Positions 42,964-52,291 are shown, counted from the stretch's first letter. The stretch: DNA of 64,000 nt from Ruegeria haliotis (GCF_013377785.1 NZ_JABXWT010000001.1:611533-675532), one strand, 5' to 3'. A program made the numbers and translations. Notes: generated by a model not told the origin, from the letters alone.

Positions 42964-43329
42964 TCAGTCGGCCTGCGGAATCAGCGGCGTGTTGTCGCCC
43001 TGTGCCGGCGGCAGCAAGTCATCTGTTGATGGAATCGCAGGTGTGCTTTCTTCGGTCGGGGCCGGTGCTGGAACGCCCAGACGGTCAATAACCGAGCTAC
43101 CCGAGGATTTCTGCGCCGCCAGAATGGTCAGTGTGACCGACGTGACGATGAAACACGCTGCAAGAATCCATGTAACCTTGCCCAGCGCGGTCGCTGCTGA
43201 TCGACCAGCCATGGCCCCGCCACCACCGCCACCCATGCCAAGGCCACCGCCTTCGGATCGCTGCATCAGAACAACGGCAATCAGGCCCAGGGCCAAGAGG
43301 AGGTGGATGATGAGAACGACGTTTTCCAT
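42964..43329 (-). CDS. secG: Preprotein translocase subunit SecG
   Basis: A 121-residue SecG: two transmembrane helices (VVLIIHLLLALGLIAVVLMQ, and KVTWILAACFIVTSVTLTIL around 52-71) with the conserved loop QRSEGGGLGMGGGGGGAMAG between them. The C terminus after residue 75 is a Pro/Thr-rich tail, longer than in E. coli and common in alphaproteobacteria. The ATG at 43329 starts the usual MENVV sequence. It lies upstream of pyrG and divergent from the nitrile hydratase operon. Confidence 0.96.
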   Translation of the reverse strand: MENVVLIIHLLLALGLIAVVLMQRSEGGGLGMGGGGGGAMAGRSAATALGKVTWILAACFIVTSVTLTILAAQKSSGSSVIDRLGVPAPAPTEESTPAIPSTDDLLPPAQGDNTPLIPQAD

Positions 43330-43404
43330 GGAGTTCCTGTACGGCGTGGCGTGTATCGCGTGGTACTTATGCAAGTTTGATCTTGGGGGCAAGGGAGGAG
43401 TTTG

Positions 43405-43433
43405 TATCACAGGTCGTGATATCTCAGATCACG
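43405..43433. promoter_or_regulatory. Triple half-site upstream of the nitrile hydratase operon
   Basis: TATCAC (43405-43410), GTGATA (43416-43421) and ATCACG (43428-43433) form two overlapping inverted repeats, one with a 5-base and one with a 7-base spacer (CGTGAT at 43415-43420 with ATCACG). This lies about 45 bases before the nthA start and divergent from secG. It is a likely operator; the regulator is not in the neighbourhood. Confidence 0.45.
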
Positions 43434-43479
43434 GCAAAGGGACTGGACATGACGTTCATCCGTGACGCAGGCTGCGCCC

Positions 43480-44094
43480 ATGCCACATGACAATCACGAC
43501 CACCCGCACGCCCTTTTGCCGCCCGAACCTGCGCTTCGTGTAAAAGCGCTTGAAACGATTCTGACCCGCAAAGGTTTGATCGACCCGGCGGCTTTGGATG
43601 AGATTATCGATACCTATCAGAACAAGATCGGGCCCCAGAACGGCGCGCGAGTCGTTGCCAAGGCCTGGGCTGATCCAGAGTTCAGGCAAGCCTTGCTGGA
43701 GGATGCGACGCCAGTGGTCGCCGATCTGGGCTATTATGGCCGGCAGGGTGAGCACATGGTGGTCGTCGAGAACACGCCCGAGCAGCACAATATGGTCGTC
43801 TGTACCTTATGCAGTTGTTACCCGTGGCCGTTGCTGGGCATCCCGCCGGGATGGTACAAATCCGACTCCTACCGTGCCCGCGCCGTACGCGAGCCGCGTA
43901 AGGTACTGGCCGAGTTCGGGGTGACCCTTCCCAAGGACACGTCGGTGCGTGTATGGGATTCGACCGCCGAAATCCGCTACCTCGTGCTGCCGATGCGCCC
44001 GGATGGTACCGACGGGTTAAGCGAGGATGAGCTGGCCGCGCTGGTCTCTCGGGACAGTATGATCGGAACCGGATTGCCCAAGGTGCCGTCATGA
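43480..44094 (+). CDS. nthA: Nitrile hydratase subunit alpha (cobalt type)
   Basis: A 204-residue subunit. The metal centre is VVCTLCSC (Cys108, Cys111, Cys113), the form with Thr that marks the non-corrin cobalt type; iron enzymes usually have CSLCSC. The downstream substrate region [19 protein letters not shown] is conserved. Nitrile hydratase hydrates nitriles to amides in the cytoplasm. The ATG at 43480 follows CAGG; a GTG at 43462 is possible. It overlaps nthB by an ATGA. Confidence 0.95.
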   Translation: MPHDNHDHPHALLPPEPALRVKALETILTRKGLIDPAALDEIIDTYQNKIGPQNGARVVAKAWADPEFRQALLEDATPVVADLGYYGRQGEHMVVVENTPEQHNMVVCTLCSCYPWPLLGIPPGWYKSDSYRARAVREPRKVLAEFGVTLPKDTSVRVWDSTAEIRYLVLPMRPDGTDGLSEDELAALVSRDSMIGTGLPKVPS

Positions 44095-44768
44095 CGCGCG
44101 TTCATGACATGGGCGGACGTTTTGGCGATGGGGCATTTCATCCCGAATCCGAGGACGATCCGGTCTTTGCCGAAGACTGGCACGCGCGGGCATTGGCAGT
44201 CACGCTGGCTTCGGGATTTCTGGGGCAGTGGAACATTGATGTGTCGCGCCATACGCGTGAACGGCTGTCGCCCAAGGACTACACGCGGTTTTCATACTAT
44301 GAGAAGTGGATTTCAGGACTTGCTGATCTGCTTGTGGAAAACGGCGTGCTGACTCGGGATGACCTACGCGGAACAGGTGAGGAGGGGCGCCACCCGCTGG
44401 CAGATCGAATGCTGAAAGCGGAATCCGTAGCTGCCGCGCTGGCCAAAGGCGGTCCGGCCGAGCGACCTTCTAATGTTCCGGTGAATTTCGAGATTGGGCA
44501 GGAGGTTTGCACTGCGCGTCCGGCGGCCAATCGTCTTGTGGATGGTGGCCACACACGGCTGCCAATCTATGCTACGGGTGCCAAAGGCCGCATTCTCAAA
44601 CTGCACGGCACTCATGTCCTGCCGGATTCCAACGCGCACGGGCTGGGCGAAGCGCCCGAGCCGCTTTATGCTGTTGCCTTCCCGGCGTCCGAGCTTTGGG
44701 CGGCGCCGGAAAACCCGAAGGACGAAGTGGTGTTGGACTTGTGGCAAAGCTATCTGGAGCCGCTATGA
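44091..44768 (+). CDS. nthB: Nitrile hydratase subunit beta
   Basis: A 225-residue beta subunit. Recognisable parts are the N-terminal [40 protein letters not shown] and [20 protein letters not shown] with [20 protein letters not shown]. It embraces the alpha subunit and completes the active-site pocket. ATGA overlaps at both ends couple it to nthA and to the activator gene. No amidase gene, the usual next step, is in this window. Confidence 0.95.
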   Translation: MTRVHDMGGRFGDGAFHPESEDDPVFAEDWHARALAVTLASGFLGQWNIDVSRHTRERLSPKDYTRFSYYEKWISGLADLLVENGVLTRDDLRGTGEEGRHPLADRMLKAESVAAALAKGGPAERPSNVPVNFEIGQEVCTARPAANRLVDGGHTRLPIYATGAKGRILKLHGTHVLPDSNAHGLGEAPEPLYAVAFPASELWAAPENPKDEVVLDLWQSYLEPL

Positions 44769-45100
44769 CCAGTTGTATGACCCATAGCGCGCCGGAACCG
44801 GTCTTTGCCGAGCCCTGGCACGCGCAACTTTTTGCCGTGACCGTGGCGCTCAACGAATCCGGTCGGTTCGCGTGGCCGGACTGGGCGGGGCGATTTTCCG
44901 AAACGCTCAAGCGCAACGGGTTGAAAAAGGATCTCGATGGCGGCGACGACTATTTCCACGCTTGGCTTGAGACGCTCGAAGGACTGCTGGCTGAGAAGGG
45001 GGAGGCGACGCCTGAGGATGTTCTGCGCCTGCAAAGCGCCTGGGAAGACGCATATCTTGCAACGCCGCACGGCCATCCCGTTCGATTGGCCGAAACATAA
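44765..45100 (+). CDS. Nitrile hydratase activator (P14K-like)
   Basis: A 111-residue protein that corresponds to the nitrile hydratase accessory/activator family, needed to load cobalt into the alpha subunit. The N terminus PVFAEPWHAQLFAVTVALNE resembles the beta subunit's [20 protein letters not shown]. This is the known self-subunit-swapping relationship. The start ATG at 44765 overlaps the nthB stop. It ends the operon 88 bases before purA. Confidence 0.92.
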   Translation: MTSCMTHSAPEPVFAEPWHAQLFAVTVALNESGRFAWPDWAGRFSETLKRNGLKKDLDGGDDYFHAWLETLEGLLAEKGEATPEDVLRLQSAWEDAYLATPHGHPVRLAET

Positions 45101-45188
45101 CGCCAACTGCGTCGAATTACCGGTTTCCCTGCCGCGTGTGCCCCGCTATATGAGCCGAGTTTGATAACTCAGCGCAAAAGGACCGGAT

Positions 45189-46484
45189 ATGGCCAACGTG
45201 GTTGTTGTCGGCGCCCAGTGGGGTGACGAAGGAAAAGGCAAGATCGTCGACTGGCTCAGTGAACGGGCAGACGTGATCGCGCGTTTTCAGGGCGGGCACA
45301 ATGCCGGTCATACGCTGGTCATCGATGGTGAGGTTTACAAACTGCATGCGCTGCCTTCGGGCGTTGTGCGCGGTGGTAAACTGAGCGTCATCGGCAATGG
45401 TGTGGTTCTGGACCCCTGGCATCTGATGAAAGAGATCGGCACGATCCGGGCTCAGGGCGTCGAAATCTCACCTGAAACGTTGATGATCGCTGAGAATACT
45501 CCCCTCATTCTGCCCATCCACGGTGAACTGGATCGGGCCCGCGAAGAAGCGGCGAGCAAGGGTACCAAGATTGGCACGACCGGTCGGGGCATTGGTCCCG
45601 CGTATGAGGATAAGGTTGGGCGCCGTTCTGTACGGGTCGCGGATCTGGCCGACGAGGCGACGCTGGAGACTCGTGTCGACCGTGCGCTGCAACACCACGA
45701 TCCGCTGCGCAAAGGTCTGGGGATCGAGCCGGTCGACCGGGATGCGCTGGTGGCGCAACTCAAAGAGATCGCTCAGCAAATCCTGCCGTTCGCCGCACCT
45801 GTCTGGAAGGTGTTGAACGAAAAACGCAAGGCGGGAAAGCGTATCCTGTTCGAAGGTGCGCAGGGTGCGCTGCTGGACATTGATTTCGGGACCTATCCGT
45901 TCGTGACGTCGTCCAACGTGATCGCGGGTCAGGCTGCGACGGGTGTTGGTATCGGTCCGGGCTCCATCGATTTTGTTCTGGGCATCGTCAAGGCCTACAC
46001 CACTCGCGTGGGCGAGGGACCGTTCCCGACAGAATTGGACGATGCGGATGGCCAACGTCTGGGTGAACGCGGACATGAGTTTGGCACCACGACGGGTCGT
46101 AAGCGCCGTTGCGGTTGGTTCGACGCCTGCCTGGTGCGCCAAACCTGTGCGACAAGCGGCGTGAACGGCATCTCGCTGACCAAGCTGGACGTATTGGATG
46201 GCTTTGAGACGTTGAAGATCTGCACTGGCTATGAGCTGGACGGCGAACGTCTGGATTATTTGCCCACGGCCGCGGATCAGCAAGCGCGCTGCAGGCCCAT
46301 CTACGAAGAGGTGTCGGGTTGGAGCGAATCCACCGAGGGCGCGCGCAGCTGGGCGGACTTACCCGCCAACGCGATCAAATATGTCCGCCGGGTCGAAGAA
46401 CTGATCGAATGCCCCGTCGCACTCTTATCCACCAGCCCGGAGCGGGACGACACCATTCTGGTGACCGACCCGTTTGCCGACTGA
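45189..46484 (+). CDS. purA: Adenylosuccinate synthetase PurA
   Basis: A 431-residue enzyme for the first step from IMP to AMP, using GTP and aspartate. The P-loop region is [20 protein letters not shown], and [38 protein letters not shown] and [18 protein letters not shown] follow. It is preceded by a plausible start at the ATG at 45189 after AAGGA. The next gene starts within its stop codon (TGATG). Confidence 0.99.
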   Translation: MANVVVVGAQWGDEGKGKIVDWLSERADVIARFQGGHNAGHTLVIDGEVYKLHALPSGVVRGGKLSVIGNGVVLDPWHLMKEIGTIRAQGVEISPETLMIAENTPLILPIHGELDRAREEAASKGTKIGTTGRGIGPAYEDKVGRRSVRVADLADEATLETRVDRALQHHDPLRKGLGIEPVDRDALVAQLKEIAQQILPFAAPVWKVLNEKRKAGKRILFEGAQGALLDIDFGTYPFVTSSNVIAGQAATGVGIGPGSIDFVLGIVKAYTTRVGEGPFPTELDDADGQRLGERGHEFGTTTGRKRRCGWFDACLVRQTCATSGVNGISLTKLDVLDGFETLKICTGYELDGERLDYLPTAADQQARCRPIYEEVSGWSESTEGARSWADLPANAIKYVRRVEELIECPVALLSTSPERDDTILVTDPFAD

Positions 46485-46720
46485 TGAGCGGCGAAGAAAA
46501 ACCCGGCCTCAGCTATAAGGCACGTCGCCGCTGGTCGCTGGTGCTTCTGCTGGTCGGGTTGCCGGTGTACATCGTGGCGGTGGTGACAGTGGTTAATTGG
46601 CTGGACCGCCCTCCGATTTGGTTGGAACTACTGGTCTATGTTGCGCTTGGTATTGTCTGGGCGCTGCCTTTCAAGTTTGTGTTCCGGGGTGTGGGCAAAG
46701 AAGACCCAGATCAGTCCTAA
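46484..46720 (+). CDS. DUF2842 small membrane protein
   Basis: A 78-residue protein with two hydrophobic helices (SLVLLLVGLPVYIVAVVTVV and PIWLELLVYVALGIVWALPF) and a basic C-terminal FKFVFRGVGKEDPD. It matches my picture of the alphaproteobacterial DUF2842 family. The ATG shares the A of purA's TGA, so translation is coupled to purA. The function is unknown. Confidence 0.88.
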   Translation: MSGEEKPGLSYKARRRWSLVLLLVGLPVYIVAVVTVVNWLDRPPIWLELLVYVALGIVWALPFKFVFRGVGKEDPDQS

Positions 46721-46808
46721 AGAATCCTGTGTCCCTTGCCCGAGATTCTTGGGGATGGCACTTTGCCTGAAAACAAGTGTTTAGAGACAGGCGAGGGTAA
46801 AGGGCACT

Positions 46809-47525
46809 ATGGACAACGCCAAGTATACAGCGGCCGCAATTGTCGTGTTTGCTTCGCTCGCCAATACCGCACCGGCCAGCGATTGGGATTACACGATTGC
46901 GCCATATGTTTGGGGTCCCGAGTTTCGGACATCGCTGGATATCGGGCAGAACCCGCCGGTTGACGGCAGCACGTCCATCTTTGACATTCTCAACAGCGCC
47001 TTCCTTATTGCTGGCGAGGCTCGAAACGGACGCTGGGCCATCGGAGGGGAGTTCAACTACCTCAATCTGGGTAACGATGTAAGCATCGGGCCGTTCAGTG
47101 ACATCGCGAACTGGGAACTGGACGGCATCATGGCCTCGTTGGTGGCGGGCTATGCGGTGTTTGAAGACGACAAATCCAGGTTCGAGGCATTTGGCGGTCT
47201 CCGGCACTGGGACCTGGATCTTTCCACGACGGTCGCGGGGTTTACGGCCAGCACAGATGAGAGCTGGACGGACCCATTGATCGGCGCACGGTATAGTGGG
47301 GCGATAAACGAACGCTGGAGCGTCACTGCCATGGGCAATGTCGGTGGCTTTGATGTCGGGTCCAAATTTCAATGGGAGGCGGTGGTCCAGGCAAGTTGGA
47401 ACTGGACCGACCGTATCGACGTGGCAGGCGGATATCGCCACCTGAGCGTTGATTTCCAAGATAGCCTGAATGTGATCGACCTGATTCTCACCGGGCCCTA
47501 CGTGGCTTTGGCTTTCAATTTCTGA
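46809..47525 (+). CDS. Outer-membrane beta-barrel protein
   Basis: A 238-residue protein with a signal peptide (MDNAKYTAAAIVVFASLANTA, cleavage near 21-24) and repeating amphipathic strands: DYTIAPYVWGPEF, RWAIGGEFNYLNLGNDVSIG, SRFEAFGGLRHWDLDLS, WSVTAMGNVGGFDVGS and TGPYVALAFNF with the C-terminal Phe needed for barrel insertion. It is an 8- to 10-strand barrel of unknown substrate. It is monocistronic and ends at a strong terminator. Confidence 0.9.
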   Translation: MDNAKYTAAAIVVFASLANTAPASDWDYTIAPYVWGPEFRTSLDIGQNPPVDGSTSIFDILNSAFLIAGEARNGRWAIGGEFNYLNLGNDVSIGPFSDIANWELDGIMASLVAGYAVFEDDKSRFEAFGGLRHWDLDLSTTVAGFTASTDESWTDPLIGARYSGAINERWSVTAMGNVGGFDVGSKFQWEAVVQASWNWTDRIDVAGGYRHLSVDFQDSLNVIDLILTGPYVALAFNF

Positions 47526-47536
47526 GCAGAAATAGA

Positions 47537-47563
47537 AAGAGCCGAGAAAATCTCTCGGCTCTT
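47537..47563 (+). terminator. Bidirectional terminator between two convergent genes
   Basis: AAGAGCCGAGA (47537-47547) pairs with TCTCGGCTCTT (47553-47563), an 11-base perfect stem with a 5-base loop, lying between the barrel gene and the convergent 530-residue gene. The ends supply A- and T-rich flanks in both directions, although the T-tract is short. Confidence 0.75.
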
Positions 47564-47582
47564 CCGTTGAAATAATGAGTGC

Positions 47583-49175
47583 TCAGCCGACAGCGCGTTC
47601 GTCGTCAGGACGGAACCCGATCAGGTTCGAGGCTGCAAAACGCCCTCCGCCTGCTTTTTCGATCTTGCCGTCGCGCAGCAGTTGGCCAAAAGACCGCAGG
47701 CTCTCTTCGCGATTGAACTCATCCTGCTTGAGTGAACGAACTTTGTTCATCAGCTGCGGGCGCGAGAACTGTTCCTGACCTTCAATGAAGGACAGGTAAG
47801 CGGCAGCCGCCTCAAGAAGGTCGGGCAGTGATTGCGCGCCCTGATCTTGGGCGAATTGGGCAAAACCACCCTCTTCAGATGTGTTTTCGTCCTGCGGTGT
47901 GGTGACGCGGCGCGGCATGACCGGGCCGGTTTCCTCATGCTGATCATCAATACGCTGTTCCGCGACCAGCTTGAGCGGTGCAGAACTATCGGATTCTGGG
48001 CGCATGCTGGTGACCTGAATTTCCGGACGGCGGGGGCTGACGACCGAGGCAAGATCGCCACGATAGTCTTGGTCTTCGGACGCCTGATCCGCGCCATCTT
48101 TGTCCTGACGCTCGGCCTCGGTGGCGACGACGGCGGTCCGCAAGTGCGAATAGGTTTCGCGTGTATCGCTGGTGGTGGGGTCGGCCATATGCGCACCGGC
48201 CATGTCCATCAGGCGCGAGACATCCTGATCCGGATCGGCCTCATCCGTCAGCTTTTGGCTAGCGCGATCCGACATGTCCGTTTCGATCTTCGAAATCTCG
48301 TTCAGCAAGTTCGCTTCATCTTCGGCGGTCAGGACGCCCTGAGCGGGCTCGTCTTGCATATCTTCCGCATTTGTCTCTTCGAGCTGATCTACGGGGTCCT
48401 CATCGCTGAGGATGTTTATGATACCGTCCTCTTCGGCGTCAGCCTCGGTTGCCTCATCAAGATCCGAGAACAGAACACCGGCGGGCTGCACCTCTTCTTC
48501 CAGTTCACCCTCGATGACGGGAACCTGCGCAGGCTTAGGTTCGTCCATTGCGTCTGGTTGCAGCGCCTCAGTCGGTTCTTCAGGGGCCAGATCATCAATG
48601 CTCAGCGCGCCGGCTTCGAACGCGGCAGAGACCGCGTCAACAGGAGCTGAGACGTTGTCGAGCAGCGCCGAGTCGTCATCCTCGGAGTAAGTGCCCGGAG
48701 TGTCGTTCGAATGCGAAACGACGGCGCGGATGCGTTGCAGCTTGGCGGCAATGCTGTCGGCCGGTGGTGCCGGAGCAACCGCAACCGGTTCAGCCTCGGC
48801 AAAGACGGGGCGGGTTTCTGCCTGTCGGGTTTGTTCCGGAGCAGGCGCTTCAACTACGTTCAGCTCCGCAGCGCGTTCGGCGGGTTCCTGTGGTGCCGTC
48901 GGCGCAGGAGCCGGGGTCGTCTCAGTCGCGCGCAATAGCAGGCCGGTCTCGCTTTGACGGGCCTCAACCTGTTGGGAGGCGTCGCGCTGCGCAATGCGGG
49001 TCAGCATCTCGGCATCGGGTTGGGGCGGTTCAGAGCCAAAGTATCGATCATCGGCTGCCAGATCGCGAAAATACTCGGCGATGGCTTTCATCGTTTCAAA
49101 GGAATCGTCAAATCCTTCCAAAGTGCACGAAAAGGTTCCATAAGAAACGGTCAATACCTTGTTATTCTGTACCAT
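47583..49175 (-). CDS. Large acidic protein of unknown function
   Basis: A 530-residue conserved roseobacter-type protein I cannot assign. A conserved N-terminal motif of about 48 residues comes first (VLTVSYGTFSCTLEGFDDSF followed by ETMKAIAEYFRDLAADDRYF), then roughly 380 residues rich in Glu, Asp, Ala, Pro and Ser that look disordered. A compact C-terminal end follows (AYLSFIEGQEQFSRPQLMNK then FNREESLRSFGQLLRDGKIE followed by RFAASNLIGFRP), resembling a winged-helix. No signal peptide or transmembrane segment is present, so it is probably cytoplasmic. It is divergent from the thiamine pyrophosphokinase gene and converges on a terminator. Confidence 0.85.
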   Translation of the reverse strand: MVQNNKVLTVSYGTFSCTLEGFDDSFETMKAIAEYFRDLAADDRYFGSEPPQPDAEMLTRIAQRDASQQVEARQSETGLLLRATETTPAPAPTAPQEPAERAAELNVVEAPAPEQTRQAETRPVFAEAEPVAVAPAPPADSIAAKLQRIRAVVSHSNDTPGTYSEDDDSALLDNVSAPVDAVSAAFEAGALSIDDLAPEEPTEALQPDAMDEPKPAQVPVIEGELEEEVQPAGVLFSDLDEATEADAEEDGIINILSDEDPVDQLEETNAEDMQDEPAQGVLTAEDEANLLNEISKIETDMSDRASQKLTDEADPDQDVSRLMDMAGAHMADPTTSDTRETYSHLRTAVVATEAERQDKDGADQASEDQDYRGDLASVVSPRRPEIQVTSMRPESDSSAPLKLVAEQRIDDQHEETGPVMPRRVTTPQDENTSEEGGFAQFAQDQGAQSLPDLLEAAAAYLSFIEGQEQFSRPQLMNKVRSLKQDEFNREESLRSFGQLLRDGKIEKAGGGRFAASNLIGFRPDDERAVG

Positions 49176-49298
49176 CAGACGAACGTCCTCTACAAACTAC
49201 GAGAGCTAACTTGCCCAACAACGGGCACACGCGTCAGCTCGAAACTGTCTGCATGAACCTATCATTTTGTGGTCTCAATGTGTCCAAATCCGGAAAAA

Positions 49299-50006
49299 AT
49301 GATCAATCTTAAAAAAAATATGCCGATTGTACGGTCAGATGGTCCAATTGGGCTGTTTGGAGGGGGGCATATCGGGCCGGGCGACCTGAATCTGGTGCTG
49401 AATCGCGTCACATCGGTCGTGGCGGCGGATGGTGGCGCGGCCGATCTGGTCGAATCAGGGCGCATTCCAGATGCGGTTATTGGCGATTTCGATTCGCTTG
49501 AAAGCAGAATCCGAGAGAAAATCCCCACAGACCGCTTGTTTCCAATTCAGGAACAAAACAGCACGGATTTCGACAAAGCCTTGCGCAGCGTGCAGGCTCC
49601 AATGGTTGTGGGTGCAGGGTTTCTTGGGGGGCGTCTGGATCATCAGTTGGCGGTTCTTAATGCGCTGGTAAAACATCAGGATCGCCCCTGCATTCTATTG
49701 GGGGAACACGAGGTGGTCTTTCACGCGCCGCCGAAGATCGCGTTGACTGTCACGCCGGGGGATGTAGTCTCATTGTTTCCACTTGCGCGCGTAACCGGGC
49801 GAAGTTGGGGATTGGAATGGCCCATCGATAATCTGGTTCTTGAACCTCATGGACAGGTCGGCACATCCAATCGCGCCCTGTCCGAGGTTAAACTGCATTT
49901 GAACGACCCTGGCCTGTTGGTGATGGTTCCGCGCGTCGCGCTGGATCAGGTCATGCAGGCGTTTCAGTCGGGGCAGACCGGGCGTTGGCCCGCTCGTGCA
50001 GAATGA
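49299..50006 (+). CDS. thiN: Thiamine diphosphokinase
   Basis: A 235-residue enzyme pyrophosphorylating thiamine to ThDP. The catalytic part contains VVAADGGAADLVESGRIPDA, VIGDFDSLES, QNSTDFDKALRSV and VGAGFLGGRLDHQLAVLNAL, typical of the N-terminal domain. The C-terminal beta-rich domain is SWGLEWPIDNLVLEPHGQVG to TSNRA. The ATG at 49299 follows GGA at 49292-49294; the frame is open to 49269. The 3' end overlaps the convergent EamA gene by 56 bases. Confidence 0.95.
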   Translation: MINLKKNMPIVRSDGPIGLFGGGHIGPGDLNLVLNRVTSVVAADGGAADLVESGRIPDAVIGDFDSLESRIREKIPTDRLFPIQEQNSTDFDKALRSVQAPMVVGAGFLGGRLDHQLAVLNALVKHQDRPCILLGEHEVVFHAPPKIALTVTPGDVVSLFPLARVTGRSWGLEWPIDNLVLEPHGQVGTSNRALSEVKLHLNDPGLLVMVPRVALDQVMQAFQSGQTGRWPARAE

Positions 50007-50865
50007 CGTAAAGACCGGCGGTGATGGTGATCAAGATCCCAAGCGCTGCCAACCCGTTGGGCAGGTCGTGAAAGATCACCCAGCCGATCAACGTCGCCAC
50101 AGGGATTTCCAGATACTGCATGGGCGCCAGTGTGGCCGAGGGTGCATAGCGCAGCGACCATGTCATCAGCAGGTGGGCGACGGTACCGAGCACACCGATT
50201 GCGATCATTAGCCAGTGGGTGTCGGCTGCGGGAACGATCGCCGACAGTTCCCAGATGCCGATATTCGTACCCAGAAATACAAAAGGCAGCAGAATGACCG
50301 TCGCAAAAGCACCCGATACGGCCTGAAGGGAAACCGGGTCGGTTTCTTTCGCAATCTGGCGCGTGACCAGCATGAACAGGGCAAAGACCACTGCGACGAT
50401 CAAGGGCAGCAGCGCTGGTGCTCCGACCTGCGCAAAGCTGGGTTGGATGACCAATAAAGTGCCCGAAAACCCGACAATACAGGCAATCAGGCGGCGCGGG
50501 CCCACTTCTTCACCCAGCACGTATTTGCCCAGCAGCAACATGATGAACGGCATCACAAAGGCGATGGCCACAGCATCGGCAAGCGGCAGGAACTGCAAGG
50601 CGCTGAACATTGCCGAAATCCCGATGATGTGCAGAACAGTGCGGATCACGGTCAGTCGCAGGATACGACCACGCATCCGCCACGGACGCCGGGTGAAAGC
50701 GACCAGTGGGATCAGGATCAAAGCCTGAACCGCAAAGCGCACCAGTACCAGAAAGCCAAGCGGGGTTGTCTCGCCCAACAACTTGGCTATCGCGTCGCCA
50801 AGCGGCGCGAGTACGCAAAAACCAAGCATCAAAATGATGCCGAAAACGGGGCGATCCTGGGTCAT
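49951..50865 (-). CDS. EamA family (drug/metabolite transporter) protein
   Basis: A 304-residue transporter with about ten transmembrane helices in two EamA repeats: GFLVLVRFAVQALILIPLVA, SALQFLPLADAVAIAFVMPF, then LLPLIVAVVFALFMLVTRQI, WSLRYAPSATLAPMQYLEIP and VIFHDLPNGLAALGILITIT. Such proteins export amino acids, nucleosides or other small metabolites; this one's substrate is unknown. The ATG at 50865 is preferred over a GTG at 50874. The gene converges on thiN with a 56-base overlap. Confidence 0.92.
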   Translation of the reverse strand: MTQDRPVFGIILMLGFCVLAPLGDAIAKLLGETTPLGFLVLVRFAVQALILIPLVAFTRRPWRMRGRILRLTVIRTVLHIIGISAMFSALQFLPLADAVAIAFVMPFIMLLLGKYVLGEEVGPRRLIACIVGFSGTLLVIQPSFAQVGAPALLPLIVAVVFALFMLVTRQIAKETDPVSLQAVSGAFATVILLPFVFLGTNIGIWELSAIVPAADTHWLMIAIGVLGTVAHLLMTWSLRYAPSATLAPMQYLEIPVATLIGWVIFHDLPNGLAALGILITITAGLYVILHERANARSAPTETPA

Positions 50866-50916
50866 GCCCGGCACGCTAGGTCAAGCGATGCCGGGGGGAA
50901 AGGGCAAAACGTCCGG

Positions 50917-52290
50917 TCAGCAATTGGGTATGTTTACCGCAAGGCCGCCAAGCGAAGTCTCTTTGTATTTCTCGTGCATATCGTGCCCTGTTTGACGCAT
51001 GGTTTCGATCACCGAGTCCAACGGTACGAAATGCTGCCCATCACCGCGCAGCGCCAATGAGGCTGCCGAGACCGCCTTGATTGCTCCCAGACCGTTACGT
51101 TCGATGCAAGGGACCTGCACTAGCCCGGCGACTGGGTCACACGTCATGCCAAGATGATGCTCCAGCGCGATTTCAGCGGCGTTCTCGACCTGCTCGGGCG
51201 TCCCGCCCATCACGGCGCATAGCCCCGCTGCTGCCATGGCCGAGGCACTACCGACTTCGGCCTGACAGCCCGCTTCAGCGCCCGAGATCGAGGCGTTGTA
51301 TTTGACCAGTCCACCGATGGCGGCGGCGGTCAGAAGGAAATCCTCGATGTGGCTTTCGGATGCGCCCGGCACGTGGTCGAGGTAATAACGAAGCACTGCG
51401 GGCAACACACCGGCCGCGCCGTTGGTTGGCGCCGTGACGACCTGACCGCCAGCGGCGTTTTCCTCGTTCACCGCCATGGCATAGACGCTCATCCAGTCGT
51501 TGATCGTGTGTGGTGCGACCAGGTTCATGCCCCGTTCAGCCATCAGTGAATCATGAATGCCCTTGGCGCGGCGACGTACGCTGAGGCCGCCGGGAAGGAT
51601 ACCGTCGGTGGTCAGGCCGCGTTCGATGCAGGCGTTCATGACCTCCCAAAGGCGGGCAGAGCCCTTGGCAAAACTATCCGCACATCCGCGCGCGATTTCG
51701 TTGTCCCGCTTCATGGCCGCGATGCTCTTGCCGCTGGCCTTGGCCATCTCAAGCATTTCGGCGGCCGAGTGAAATGGGAAAGGCACAGGCGGTCCATCAT
51801 TGGTATCCTTGCCCTCGGCCAGCTCTTCTTCTGTCAGGACAAAACCACCGCCGACAGAATAGTAAACCTGCCGCAGAATGACATCGCCTTGCGCGTCAGT
51901 GGCCATCAGGATCATCCCGTTGGCGTGGCCGGACAGGGTGTGATCATAGTCGAAGATCAGATCCGCTTTGGGATCGAATTTCAGAGTTGGCAAACCCTCG
52001 GGTGTAACGGAGTGGGTTTCGGCAATCGCAGCCAGCGCGGCCTCGGCCTTGTCGTTGTCGTAGGTGTCCGGCACGAACCCGGCCAGACCCAAAACAGTGG
52101 CCCGGTCTGTCGCGTGACCAACACCGGTAAAGGCCAGCGACCCGTGCAGCGACCCACGCAAACCGGCGAATTCGAACGGCGAGGCGCGCATCATGTCAAG
52201 GAATCGTGCAGCGGCGACCATCGGGCCCATTGTGTGCGACGAGGATGGGCCGATGCCCACTTTGAACATATCGAAGACAGAAAGAAACAT
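50917..52290 (-). CDS. sdaA: L-serine ammonia-lyase (iron-sulfur, single chain)
   Basis: A 457-residue L-serine dehydratase that deaminates serine to pyruvate. The N-terminal beta domain begins MFLSVFDMFKVGIGPSSSHT followed by MGPM, and the alpha domain has the cysteines that hold the 4Fe-4S cluster in GCQAEVGSASAMAAAGL, LGMTCDPVAGLVQVPCIERN. It is a single-chain form. The ATG at 52290 is preferred because MFLSVFDMFKVGIGPSSSH is the family start; the track frame is open to 52398. Its start lies one base after the stop of the upstream GST, so the two are likely co-translated. Confidence 0.97.
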   Translation of the reverse strand: MFLSVFDMFKVGIGPSSSHTMGPMVAAARFLDMMRASPFEFAGLRGSLHGSLAFTGVGHATDRATVLGLAGFVPDTYDNDKAEAALAAIAETHSVTPEGLPTLKFDPKADLIFDYDHTLSGHANGMILMATDAQGDVILRQVYYSVGGGFVLTEEELAEGKDTNDGPPVPFPFHSAAEMLEMAKASGKSIAAMKRDNEIARGCADSFAKGSARLWEVMNACIERGLTTDGILPGGLSVRRRAKGIHDSLMAERGMNLVAPHTINDWMSVYAMAVNEENAAGGQVVTAPTNGAAGVLPAVLRYYLDHVPGASESHIEDFLLTAAAIGGLVKYNASISGAEAGCQAEVGSASAMAAAGLCAVMGGTPEQVENAAEIALEHHLGMTCDPVAGLVQVPCIERNGLGAIKAVSAASLALRGDGQHFVPLDSVIETMRQTGHDMHEKYKETSLGGLAVNIPNC

Positions 52291-52291
52291 G

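Noticed and set aside
46720..46750. Terminator after the DUF2842 gene
   Set aside because: AAGAATC and GATTCTT can pair, but the loop is 17 bases and no T-tract follows.
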